From Lysinibacillus_B sp050613145 (GTDB lineage Bacteria > Bacillota > Bacilli > Bacillales_A > Planococcaceae): a DNA stretch of 64,000 nucleotides. The DNA is taken from positions 1,054,001 through 1,118,000 of the forward strand of contig NZ_CP192507.1 of the NCBI RefSeq assembly GCF_050613145.1, read 5' to 3'. The notes beneath the pieces were generated by a model. It was not told where the DNA came from, did no database searches, and was given only the letters and a program-made list of their open reading frames with translations. The translations under genes and the position numbers were made by a program. Positions 7,187 to 14,947 of the stretch are shown in pieces; position 1 is the stretch's first letter; each line of letters starts with the position of its first letter.

Positions 7187-9226
7187 TTGGTTATTACAGA
7201 ACCTGTATCCAACTTAAAAGGTGTTGGCAAGGAAACGGCTGAACAATTAGCGTCGCTCGGTGTTCATACGATTGAGGACCTCATTTGGATGTTTCCATAC
7301 CGCCATGAAGATTTCACATTAAAGAATTTAGCTGAAACACCACACAACGAGAAAGTAACAATTGAAGCGCGAGTGGAGAGTGTACCGGCTGTGACGTTTA
7401 TGGGGAAAAAATCGCGTCTAACAGTAACGGTTTTAGCGGGTCGCCACTTAGTAAAAGTTGTTATGTTCAATCAACATTATTTAAAGCAAAAACTAGTACC
7501 AGGCGCCATTATTACAGTATCAGGGAAATGGGATCGAGGTCGTCAAGTTGTAGCCGGTTCATCAATTAAATTTGGGCCGAAGCAAGATCAAGGCGATTTT
7601 GAACCTGTGTATAGTTTACGTAATACGATTCATTTAAACCGCTTTCGAAAATTAATGCGACAAGCCCTTGATGAGGCGGGGCATTGTATTTCTGAAACAT
7701 TGCCAGCTTCCATGCGTGAACAGTATAAGCTATTGCCGATGCAGGAAGCGCTTGAAGGGGTACACTTCCCAAAAGATACAGAGCATGTGAAGCAAGCAAG
7801 ACGCCGTTTTGTGTTTGAAGAGTTACTCGTCTTTCAACTGCGTATTCAAGCACTACGTAAAGCGCGTCGAGACAGTGAAAAAGGGTTATCCATTAATTAT
7901 GATTTAGTGAAACTTCGTGATTTTATCGCTATGTTGCCGTATGAACTGACGGGGGCGCAAAAGAGAGTCGTAAACGAGATTTGTAAAGATTTAAAAACGG
8001 CGCATCGTATGAATCGACTGCTGCAAGGGGATGTTGGTTCCGGGAAAACCGTTGTTGCGGCGATTGGGTTATATGCGGCTGTCACAGCGGGCTATCAAGG
8101 TGCGTTAATGGCGCCGACAGAAATTTTAGCAGAGCAACATGCGGAAAACTTATATGCTTGGTTTGAACCAATGGGGGTACGCGTTGCTTTATTATCTGGT
8201 TCTACGAAAACAAAAGCCCGAAGAGACATTTTAGAACGATTAGCAAATGGCGAAATTGATATTTTAATTGGGACACATGCGCTTATTCAGCCGGGTGTGG
8301 CATTTAAAAATCTCGGATTCGTAATTACGGATGAGCAGCATCGTTTCGGCGTGGAGCAACGTCGTATTTTGCGCGATAAGGGGGAAAATCCTGACGTCTT
8401 ATTTATGACGGCTACACCGATTCCGAGAACGCTTGCGATTACGGCGTTTGGTGAAATGGATGTATCTATTATTGACGAACTGCCTGCGGGACGTAAGCAA
8501 ATTGAAACGCATTGGATGAAGCATGAGCAACTAGGTGCTGTGTTAACAAAAATGGAGGCGGAGTTAAAAGCAGGGCGGCAAGCTTACGTAATTTGTCCGC
8601 TTATTGAAGAATCGGATAAGCTAGATGTTCAAAATGCGGTTGAAGTATACGAGCAATTGACGACTTATTTTCTAGGACGCTTTAAAGTGGGTTTAATGCA
8701 TGGGCGCTTGTCAGCGGATGAAAAAGATCTAGTGATGCGAGCGTTTAGTGAAGGGGAATTGAATATACTTGTGTCAACAACTGTAGTCGAAGTAGGGGTA
8801 AATGTGCCGAATGCCACATTTATGCTTATTTATGATGCGGAACGTTTCGGATTAGCTCAACTTCATCAATTGCGTGGACGCGTTGGACGTGGTGAACATC
8901 AATCGTATTGTGTGCTTTTGGCTGATCCTAAAACAGACGAAGGAAAAGAGCGCATGATGTCAATGACAGAGACAAATGATGGTTTCCGGTTAGCTGAAAA
9001 AGATTTAGAGCTACGTGGTCCAGGCGATTTCTTTGGGAAAAAACAGAGCGGGTTGCCCGAGTTTAAAATGGCTGATCTTGTGCATGATTATCGTGCGCTA
9101 GATATAGCGCGGCAAGATGCTGTGCGGTTAATTGAAAGTGAAGAATTTTGGCGCGCTGATGAGTATGAGTCGTTACGCCAAATGCTTGAGCGGTCGGGTG
9201 TTTTAGAAGGAGAGCGTATTGATTAG
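7187..9226 (+). CDS. recG: ATP-dependent DNA helicase RecG
   Basis: RecG remodels stalled replication forks and branch-migrates Holliday junctions. The 679-residue protein has an N-terminal wedge/OB domain (about 1-200) and two helicase lobes. The first carries Walker A GDVGSGKT near 281-288 and a DEQH box near 381 (ITDEQHRFG); the second carries motif VI QLRGRVGRG. It starts with TTG at 7187 behind AAAGGAAGTGGG; the length fits B. subtilis RecG (682). Unlike B. subtilis, where fapR follows directly, two VOC genes intervene. A long hairpin terminator begins at the stop. Confidence 0.96.
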   Translation: MVITEPVSNLKGVGKETAEQLASLGVHTIEDLIWMFPYRHEDFTLKNLAETPHNEKVTIEARVESVPAVTFMGKKSRLTVTVLAGRHLVKVVMFNQHYLKQKLVPGAIITVSGKWDRGRQVVAGSSIKFGPKQDQGDFEPVYSLRNTIHLNRFRKLMRQALDEAGHCISETLPASMREQYKLLPMQEALEGVHFPKDTEHVKQARRRFVFEELLVFQLRIQALRKARRDSEKGLSINYDLVKLRDFIAMLPYELTGAQKRVVNEICKDLKTAHRMNRLLQGDVGSGKTVVAAIGLYAAVTAGYQGALMAPTEILAEQHAENLYAWFEPMGVRVALLSGSTKTKARRDILERLANGEIDILIGTHALIQPGVAFKNLGFVITDEQHRFGVEQRRILRDKGENPDVLFMTATPIPRTLAITAFGEMDVSIIDELPAGRKQIETHWMKHEQLGAVLTKMEAELKAGRQAYVICPLIEESDKLDVQNAVEVYEQLTTYFLGRFKVGLMHGRLSADEKDLVMRAFSEGELNILVSTTVVEVGVNVPNATFMLIYDAERFGLAQLHQLRGRVGRGEHQSYCVLLADPKTDEGKERMMSMTETNDGFRLAEKDLELRGPGDFFGKKQSGLPEFKMADLVHDYRALDIARQDAVRLIESEEFWRADEYESLRQMLERSGVLEGERID

Positions 9227-9289
9227 AAAAACATATGTTGCGTGTTTCTAGAAAGACATTTTTAGGAATGTAAGCAACATATGTTTTTT
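9227..9289 (+). terminator. Rho-independent terminator after recG
   Basis: AAAACATATGTTGC (9228-9241) pairs with GCAACATATGTTTT (9274-9287), and the T tract runs to 9289. The loop is 32 bases. Confidence 0.8.
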
Positions 9290-9290
9290 C

Positions 9291-9319
9291 TTGCAAATTT
9301 CAAACGAATAACGTACACT
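9291..9319 (+). promoter_or_regulatory. Probable sigma-A promoter of the VOC gene pair
   Basis: -35 TTGCAA (9291-9296), 17-base spacer, -10 TACACT (9314-9319). It begins immediately after the recG terminator T tract. The leader would be short, with GGGGGGAG at 9331 before the ATG at 9343. Confidence 0.55.
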
Positions 9320-9342
9320 CGTTCGCATAAGGGGGGAGTCAT

Positions 9343-9723
9343 ATGAAATCAATTCGGCCGTTCTTAATGTTTAAAGGCGGTGCCTCAGAAGTAATCGATA
9401 CATATGCATCGTGGTTTACTGATTTTGAAGTTATATCTAAGCAATTGATTCCACAAACAGAACTCATTGCATTGGCAGAAATCTGTATACATGGGCAAAA
9501 AATTTTGCTAAATGATACACAACAACAGCATGCATTTGATTTTACACCATCTTTTTCGTTTTTCATTGAGTGTGAGTCCGAACAAGAAGTTCATGCATTA
9601 GCAGAAAAGATGAAGGATGGTGGACAAGCTTTAATGCCGCTTGGGCAATATGGATTCTCAACATTATTTGGCTGGTATCAAGACCGTTTTGGTGTATCGT
9701 GGCAAATAAATTTTAATGAATAA
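9343..9723 (+). CDS. VOC-fold (PhnB/YjdN-like) protein, first of a pair
   Basis: The 126-residue protein resembles the PhnB-like branch of the vicinal oxygen chelate superfamily. It has an N-terminal RPFLMFKGGASEVIDTYAS segment, a middle ILLNDTQQ strand and a C-terminal YQDRFGVSWQINF motif. Substrate and activity are unknown; many family members have lost metal ligands, and I cannot assign them here. The gene has a strong Shine-Dalgarno and its own promoter. It is followed 12 bases later by a related but diverged gene, so the two are probably an old tandem duplication. Confidence 0.85.
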   Translation: MKSIRPFLMFKGGASEVIDTYASWFTDFEVISKQLIPQTELIALAEICIHGQKILLNDTQQQHAFDFTPSFSFFIECESEQEVHALAEKMKDGGQALMPLGQYGFSTLFGWYQDRFGVSWQINFNE

Positions 9724-9735
9724 GGAGAGAGAACG

Positions 9736-10152
9736 ATGGCAATTAATCCGTACTTTGTATTTGATGGAGAAGCAAAAGAAGCAGTAGCATATTATGCAGA
9801 GGCTTTTGGGGTGGAGGATTACCAAGTTATGACATTCGGTGAGGCGCCACAGCATCCAGATCATCCAATTCCACAAGAAGCTAGGAATCGTGTCATGCAC
9901 GCCATGCTGCAATTACCAACAGCAAAATTAATGTTTTCTGATACTTTCCCAGGTCAGGAAAAAGTAAAAAAAGGCAATCAAATAACGCTAGCGTATGTTT
10001 TAAATGATGAACAGGAACTGCGCCGTGTGTTTAACTTTTTTGCGCAAGAGGGCAAAGTGATGATGCCGCTTCAAGAAACGTTTTGGAGCAAATGTTACGG
10101 TAGTGTAACCGACCGCTTCGGTATTGAATGGCAAATCAATTATGAAGGATAA
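9736..10152 (+). CDS. VOC-fold (PhnB/YjdN-like) protein, second of a pair
   Basis: A 138-residue PhnB-like VOC protein that begins INPYFVFDGEAKEAVAYYAE and ends DRFGIEWQINYEG, the same end pattern as its upstream neighbour. Overall similarity between the two is modest to the eye. A central stretch QEARNRVMHAMLQLPTAKLM with His38-type and Glu-type residues could supply metal ligands, but this is not certain. The pair breaks the usual recG-fapR adjacency. Function unknown. Confidence 0.87.
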   Translation: MAINPYFVFDGEAKEAVAYYAEAFGVEDYQVMTFGEAPQHPDHPIPQEARNRVMHAMLQLPTAKLMFSDTFPGQEKVKKGNQITLAYVLNDEQELRRVFNFFAQEGKVMMPLQETFWSKCYGSVTDRFGIEWQINYEG

Positions 10153-10229
10153 TTGGATAAGACCTCTAAGGTTCGATACTAAAATCTATTCTTGATAACA
10201 GAAAAATTGTTGTAAAAGTACATGGAGCG

Positions 10230-10320
10230 AAGCATGAGCGACGAGGAGGCTCGACCTCGCCCGCGGAAAGCGTCCGCCCGTAACGGAATGTGCGGTCAAG
10301 TACATGTTTTGGTGAAAACC
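10230..10320. repeat. Interspersed intergenic repeat, copy 2 (mosaic)
   Basis: The right part (10260-10320) is copy 2 of the 61-bp unit at 5160-5220. The left part, ATGAGCGACGAGGAGGCTCG and onward (10233-10268), matches 20181-20217 of the element in the ftsY-ylxM gap with about three differences. Thus this copy joins sequences seen separately elsewhere. It occupies most of the 314-base gap between the VOC pair and fapR; the rest holds a terminator, a promoter and the FapR operator. Confidence 0.8.
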
Positions 10321-10372
10321 TCTTTTTAGTGAATAATCTTTCAATAGTATGCAAATTATACTTTTTTACGGG

Positions 10373-10405
10373 CGCAATAACAAAAAGTTGTTGCGTTCTT
10401 TTTTT
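10373..10405 (+). terminator. Rho-independent terminator ahead of fapR
   Basis: CGCAATAAC (10373-10381) pairs with GTTGTTGCG (10387-10395) with one G-U pair, followed by TTCTTTTTTT. It ends the VOC transcription unit and overlaps the proposed fapR -35 element. Confidence 0.8.
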
Positions 10406-10419
10406 ACTTTATGTATATT
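10391..10419 (+). promoter_or_regulatory. Candidate promoter of the fapR lipid operon
   Basis: -35 TTGCGT (10391-10396), 17-base spacer, -10 TATATT (10414-10419). The -35 match is weak, but spacing is ideal. The predicted start (about 10426) falls inside the FapR operator, the arrangement expected for repression. Confidence 0.5.
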
Positions 10420-10423
10420 GGTG

Positions 10424-10440
10424 TTAGTACCAAGTGCTAA
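10424..10440 (+). promoter_or_regulatory. FapR operator
   Basis: TTAGTACCAAGTGCTAA is an imperfect 17-base palindrome. It agrees at 15 positions with the B. subtilis FapR consensus (TTAGTACCTRDTACTAA, from memory). FapR releases this site when malonyl-CoA or malonyl-ACP binds, coupling lipid gene expression to precursor supply. It ends 26 bases before the fapR start codon. Confidence 0.88.
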
Positions 10441-10466
10441 TACTTAATAAGAAGGTGACGAAGGTT

Positions 10467-11042
10467 ATGAAACGTACAAAAAAAGAACGCCAACAATTAC
10501 TAACAGAAACAATCGCAGATAATCCATTCGTCACTGATGAACAGTTAGCACAGCAATTTGGTGTAAGCGTTCAAACGATTCGATTGGACCGCATGGAATT
10601 GTCCATTCCTGAATTGCGTGAACGTATTAAAGACGTAGCAGCAAGAAATTATGAAAATGAAATTAAATCGCTCCCATTAGATGAAATAATTGGAGAAATT
10701 ATTGATATTGAATTAGATAAACGCGCTTTTTCTATTTTTGATGTAGGAGAGGAGCATGTGTTTCAACGAAATGGTATTGCACGAGGGCATCATTTATTTG
10801 CGCAAGCAAACTCTCTAGCAGTAGCTGTTATTAACGATGAATTAGCGTTAACAGTAAAATCCAACGTTGCTTTCGTTAAGCCTGTCAAAGCAGGTGACAG
10901 AGTCATAACGAAAGCGGTCGTGCGCACGCAACAATCAGAGAAAAATCGAACAATTGTTGATGTCACGTCGACAGTCAATAATGAAGTTGTGTTCATAGGA
11001 GAATTTGAGATGTATCGCACGAAAGGTGGAAACGAAACATGA
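10467..11042 (+). CDS. fapR: Malonyl-CoA-responsive lipid biosynthesis repressor FapR
   Basis: The 191-residue protein has an N-terminal winged HTH (DEQLAQQFGVSVQTIRLDRM, about 28-47), a linker helix and a C-terminal hot-dog fold that binds malonyl-CoA (from about residue 70, containing RNGIARGHHLFAQANSLAVA). The ATG at 10467, behind GAAGGTG, gives the family length (188 in B. subtilis); an upstream in-frame start would run into the operator. The last codon overlaps plsX as ATGA. An operator upstream indicates autoregulation. Confidence 0.96.
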   Translation: MKRTKKERQQLLTETIADNPFVTDEQLAQQFGVSVQTIRLDRMELSIPELRERIKDVAARNYENEIKSLPLDEIIGEIIDIELDKRAFSIFDVGEEHVFQRNGIARGHHLFAQANSLAVAVINDELALTVKSNVAFVKPVKAGDRVITKAVVRTQQSEKNRTIVDVTSTVNNEVVFIGEFEMYRTKGGNET

Positions 11043-12022
11043 AATTAGCAGTAGATGGTATGGGTGGCGATAATGCTCCACAAGCAATTGTGGAAGGTGT
11101 TATGCAAGCACTTGAGGATTTTACAGATATCGAAATTTTATTATACGGTCGTCAAGAGGCGATGACACCTTATTTAAAGGAACATCCGCGCTTAACGGTG
11201 ATTCACTGTGAAGAAGTGGTAGAAGCAGAAGACGATCCAGCACGCGCTGTTCGTCGAAAAAAAGATTCTTCTATGGCACGTATGCTCGAAGCAGTAGCAG
11301 ACGGAACAGCGGATGCTTGTCTTTCGGCAGGTAATACGGGTGCATTGATGGCAGGTGGGTTGTTTAAAGTAGGAAGAATTGAGGGAGTAGGACGCCCAGC
11401 ACTTGCGACAACATTACCTACAATTGATGGCAGGGGTTTCCTTATGCTAGACCTTGGTGCGAATGCGGATGCTAAGCCAGAGAATTTGTTACAGTATGCC
11501 ATTATGGGTGATATTTACGCGAAAAAAGTCCGCGGTTATAATGCGCCTCGTGTAGGTTTATTAAATATTGGTACTGAAGAAAAAAAAGGTAATGAGCTGA
11601 CAAAAGCAACCTTTGATTTACTGAAAGAAGCGAATATGAATTTTGAAGGCAACGTAGAGGCGCGTGAGCTATTAAACGGTGTAGCGGATGTTGTTGTAAC
11701 AGATGGCTTTACAGGAAATATGGTGTTAAAGACAATCGAAGGTACAGCAGGTACACTATTTGCGATGTTAAAAGGCGCATTTACTTCTTCAACAAAAGCA
11801 AAAGTTGGCGCTGTGTTAGCTAAAAATGGCTTAAAAGATTTAAAGACAAAAATGGATTACACAGAATACGGTGGAGCTGCGTTGTTCGGTTTAAAAGCAC
11901 CGGTCATTAAAGCGCATGGGTCATCAAATGCTCGGGCGATTTACAGTGCCATTAAACAAGCGCGTACAATGGTTGAACATGATGTATGTGCGACAATTCA
12001 AGCAACGATTACGGTAGAGTAA
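11039..12022 (+). CDS. plsX: Phosphate acyltransferase PlsX
   Basis: PlsX converts acyl-ACP and phosphate to acyl-phosphate, the donor for PlsY in phosphatidic acid synthesis. The 327-residue product begins MKLAVDGMGGDNAP, the family hallmark, and contains SAGNTGALMAGG near 101-112 and DGFTGNMVLK near 223. The start overlaps the fapR stop by 4 bases. fabD follows 26 bases after the stop, as in the B. subtilis fap regulon operon. Confidence 0.97.
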   Translation: MKLAVDGMGGDNAPQAIVEGVMQALEDFTDIEILLYGRQEAMTPYLKEHPRLTVIHCEEVVEAEDDPARAVRRKKDSSMARMLEAVADGTADACLSAGNTGALMAGGLFKVGRIEGVGRPALATTLPTIDGRGFLMLDLGANADAKPENLLQYAIMGDIYAKKVRGYNAPRVGLLNIGTEEKKGNELTKATFDLLKEANMNFEGNVEARELLNGVADVVVTDGFTGNMVLKTIEGTAGTLFAMLKGAFTSSTKAKVGAVLAKNGLKDLKTKMDYTEYGGAALFGLKAPVIKAHGSSNARAIYSAIKQARTMVEHDVCATIQATITVE

Positions 12023-12048
12023 TCACATTTGGCAAAGGGGAATTAAAC

Positions 12049-12999
12049 ATGACAAAAATAGCTTTTATTTTTCCGGGGCAAGGCTCACAACAAGTAGGTA
12101 TGGGGGCAGAGCTTGTCGCAGTAAATGAAAATAGTAAGGCGTTTTATAACCAAGCAGATGCTGTACTTGGTTTTTCATTATCAAAATTGATGTTTGAAGG
12201 GCCACAAGAGGAGCTTACTTTAACGTATAACGCGCAGCCAGCATTACTAACAACAGGTGTCATGATTGCTCGTCAATTAATGGATGCTGGGGTGAAACCG
12301 GATTATACAGCCGGTCATTCGTTAGGAGAATATAGTGCATTTGTTGCGTCAAATGTATTGACGTTTGAAGAGGCCGTACAAGTTGTTCATAAACGTGGTT
12401 TATATATGGATGAGGCAGTGCCTGCGGGTGAGGGTGCAATGGCTGCTATTTTAGGGATGGAACCGACTGAATTACAACAAGTTTGTGAAGATGTGAGTGC
12501 AACAGGCGAAGTCGCACAACTTGCTAATTTGAATTGCCCAGGACAAATCGTTATTTCCGGTACGAAAGCAGGGATTGAACAAGCTTGTGCGCTAGCGAAA
12601 GAGCGTGGCGCCAAACGAGCAATTCCGCTAACGGTTAGTGGACCATTCCATAGCACATTGATGCAACCGGCAGCGGAAAAACTTGCTGATGCAATTGAGC
12701 AAGTCGACTTTAAAGTGCCTTCTATCCCTGTTGTAAGTAATGTTACATCGACGCTACTTGAAGATGTAGAGGCGATTAAACAGGAAATGATTGATCAAGT
12801 ATCAAGTCCCGTACAATGGGAGCAAAATGTGCGTACATTAATGGATTTAGGTGTAACCGTATTTATTGAATGTGGCCCAGGAAAAGTGCTATCAGGGCTT
12901 GTGAAAAAAATTGACCGAGGCGCAACGGTATACGGTGTCTATGATGAAGCAACAATGGCACAAGTGATTGAAGCGTCGAAAGGGTGGAACACACAATGA
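12049..12999 (+). CDS. fabD: Malonyl-CoA:ACP transacylase
   Basis: FabD loads malonyl groups onto AcpP for fatty acid elongation. The 316-residue enzyme starts MTKIAFIFPGQGSQQVG, has the nucleophile elbow GHSLGEYSA with Ser91, and the catalytic His near 200 in GPFHSTLM. The ATG at 12049 is chosen because AAAGGGG precedes it and the family starts here; an upstream in-frame start lies inside plsX. The stop overlaps fabG by ATGA. Confidence 0.96.
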   Translation: MTKIAFIFPGQGSQQVGMGAELVAVNENSKAFYNQADAVLGFSLSKLMFEGPQEELTLTYNAQPALLTTGVMIARQLMDAGVKPDYTAGHSLGEYSAFVASNVLTFEEAVQVVHKRGLYMDEAVPAGEGAMAAILGMEPTELQQVCEDVSATGEVAQLANLNCPGQIVISGTKAGIEQACALAKERGAKRAIPLTVSGPFHSTLMQPAAEKLADAIEQVDFKVPSIPVVSNVTSTLLEDVEAIKQEMIDQVSSPVQWEQNVRTLMDLGVTVFIECGPGKVLSGLVKKIDRGATVYGVYDEATMAQVIEASKGWNTQ

Positions 13000-13739
13000 G
13001 TTTAACAGGTAAAACAGCAGTCGTGACGGGTGGTTCGCGTGGTATTGGTCGTGCAATTTGTATCGAGCTTGCGAAACAAGGTGCAAATGTTGTTGTGAAT
13101 TTTAGCGGTAGTGAAGAAAAAGCGAAAGCGGTTGTTTCAGAAGTAGAAGCGCTTGGTGCAAAAGCAATGGCTGTACAAGCGAATGTAGCAGATAGCGATG
13201 CGGTAGAGGCTATGATGAAACAGGCAGTAGAAGCGTTTGGTTCACTTGATATTTTAGTAAACAATGCTGGCATTACACGTGATAATTTATTAATGCGTAT
13301 GAAAGAACAAGAATGGGATGACGTTATTGATACGAATTTGAAAGGTGTGTTCCTTTGTACGAAGGCTGTCACACGTCAAATGATGAAACAACGTGCAGGT
13401 CGTATTATTAACATTTCATCCATTGTTGGTGTCGCGGGTAACCCAGGGCAAGCGAATTACGTGGCTGCTAAAGCTGGTGTAATTGGTTTAACAAAAACGT
13501 GTGCACAAGAGTTAGCAAGTCGCAACATTTTAGTGAATGCTATTGCACCGGGCTTTATCACAACAGAAATGACAGATAGTTTACCAGAAGAGTTAAAGGA
13601 ATCGATGTTAAAGCAAATTCCGTTAGCGAAATTAGGACAACCAGAAGATATTGCAAAAGCGGTTGTATTTTTTGCATCGGAAAATGCTAATTATATTACA
13701 GGGCAGACATTACATATTGATGGCGGCCTAGTGATGTAA
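12996..13739 (+). CDS. fabG: 3-oxoacyl-ACP reductase FabG
   Basis: FabG is the NADPH-dependent reductase of each fatty acid elongation round. The 247-residue short-chain dehydrogenase shows the cofactor motif TGGSRGIGR at 10-18, NNAG near 88-91, catalytic Ser near 141 and a YVAAK Tyr/Lys pair near 155-159. The ATG at 12996 overlaps the fabD stop and gives the B. subtilis length. acpP follows after 30 bases with its own strong Shine-Dalgarno. Confidence 0.96.
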   Translation: MSLTGKTAVVTGGSRGIGRAICIELAKQGANVVVNFSGSEEKAKAVVSEVEALGAKAMAVQANVADSDAVEAMMKQAVEAFGSLDILVNNAGITRDNLLMRMKEQEWDDVIDTNLKGVFLCTKAVTRQMMKQRAGRIINISSIVGVAGNPGQANYVAAKAGVIGLTKTCAQELASRNILVNAIAPGFITTEMTDSLPEELKESMLKQIPLAKLGQPEDIAKAVVFFASENANYITGQTLHIDGGLVM

Positions 13740-13769
13740 CAACCGATTCATTGAGGGGAGGTGACTGAT

Positions 13770-14006
13770 TTGGCTACAGTAATAGAGCGTGTAACGAAAG
13801 TAATTATCGACCGTTTAGGTGTTGATGAAAGCGAAGTAAAACCAGAAGCTTCATTCCGTGAAGATTTAGGTGCAGACTCATTAGACGTTGTAGAGCTTGT
13901 AATGGAGCTTGAAGATGAGTTTGATATGGAAATTTCTGATGAAGATGCAGAAAAAATCGCAACAGTTGGTGATGCAATCACTTACATCGAAAACAAACAG
14001 AACTAA
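13770..14006 (+). CDS. acpP: Acyl carrier protein
   Basis: The 78-residue acidic four-helix carrier has the phosphopantetheine attachment site GADSLDVVEL with Ser37. I take the TTG at 13770 as the start: GGGGAGGTGA at 13755-13764 is optimally spaced from it. The alternative GTG at 13761 overlaps the Shine-Dalgarno. The encoded MATVIERVTK start aligns with B. subtilis AcpP. It is the last gene of the FapR operon, closed by a strong terminator. Confidence 0.96.
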   Translation: MATVIERVTKVIIDRLGVDESEVKPEASFREDLGADSLDVVELVMELEDEFDMEISDEDAEKIATVGDAITYIENKQN

Positions 14007-14010
14007 TTAT

Positions 14011-14056
14011 AAAGAGACACATAAATGCGGGAAATCGTGTTTATGTGTCTCTTTTT
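14011..14056 (+). terminator. Rho-independent terminator after acpP
   Basis: AAAGAGACACATAAA (14011-14025) pairs perfectly with TTTATGTGTCTCTTT (14040-14054), followed by more T residues. Confidence 0.93.
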
Positions 14057-14119
14057 ACTCATAATTTTAGTGAATGTGTAAAAAACCAAGGATAAACAGC
14101 GCATTTTATGAGAATCCCT

Positions 14120-14148
14120 TTGCGCAAAAGGTTTTAACGATGTAAACT
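14120..14148 (+). promoter_or_regulatory. Candidate promoter of rnc-smc-ftsY
   Basis: -35 TTGCGC (14120-14125), 17-base spacer, -10 TAAACT (14143-14148). The match is moderate. It lies between the acpP terminator and rnc, where a new promoter is needed. Confidence 0.4.
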
Positions 14149-14178
14149 AAACGATAGAAACTGAGTAGGAAGGCAGAT

Positions 14179-14946
14179 TTGTCCATGACGATAAGAAAAA
14201 AAGGGAATCATCAGAAAGCTGGTATATTGCCAGAAAAAGTTCGCACTCATTTTGAACAGTTGCAGCAAGAGTTGAACGTAATATTTAGCAACAAAAATTT
14301 ATTATATCAAGCATTTACACATTCATCCTATGTGAATGAACATCGTCGCAAGCTATTTACGGACAATGAACGACTTGAGTTTCTAGGAGATGCTGTATTA
14401 GAGCTATCGGTGTCGAAATTTTTATTCGAAAAATATCCACAAATGAGTGAGGGTGAGCTAACAAAGCTACGTGCTTCTATTGTTTGTGAGCCGTCATTAG
14501 TTATTTTCGCAAATGAATTAAAATTTGGACAATATGTATTACTTGGAAAAGGTGAAGAACTGACAGGTGGTCGAGAGCGCCCAGCATTACTAGCAGACGT
14601 ATTTGAATCATTTGTCGGTGCGCTTTATTTAGATCAAGGGCTTGAAACGGTCGTCACATTCCTAGAGAAAATTGTGTTCCCGAAAGTAGAAAACGGTGCT
14701 TTTTCGCATGTGATGGATTTCAAAAGTCAACTACAAGAAATGGTTCAGCAATCGAATAATGGGCTATTACATTATGAGATTGTCGATGAAAAAGGTCCAG
14801 CACATAATCGGACATTTGTATCGCGTGTGCTATTAAATGATGAAGAGCTCGGTATTGGGCGAGGGAAGTCTAAGAAAGAGGCTGAGCAACAAGCGGCGCA
14901 AAGTGCGATGCAAAGGCTAAGACAGCAGGCACAAAAGGAGGAGTAA
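14179..14946 (+). CDS. rnc: Ribonuclease III
   Basis: RNase III cleaves double-stranded RNA in rRNA and mRNA maturation. The 255-residue protein has the catalytic signature NERLEFLGDAVLEL at 63-76 and a C-terminal dsRNA-binding domain from about 180. The TTG at 14179 sits 5 bases after AGGAAGG; the ATG two codons later (14185) is an alternative start at 11-base spacing. It starts the conserved rnc-smc-ftsY operon. Confidence 0.95.
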   Translation: MSMTIRKKGNHQKAGILPEKVRTHFEQLQQELNVIFSNKNLLYQAFTHSSYVNEHRRKLFTDNERLEFLGDAVLELSVSKFLFEKYPQMSEGELTKLRASIVCEPSLVIFANELKFGQYVLLGKGEELTGGRERPALLADVFESFVGALYLDQGLETVVTFLEKIVFPKVENGAFSHVMDFKSQLQEMVQQSNNGLLHYEIVDEKGPAHNRTFVSRVLLNDEELGIGRGKSKKEAEQQAAQSAMQRLRQQAQKEE

Positions 14947-14947
14947 C

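Noticed and set aside
12863..13372. 169-codon minus-strand frame opposite fabD-fabG
   Set aside because: Antisense shadow across two conserved, overlapping genes.
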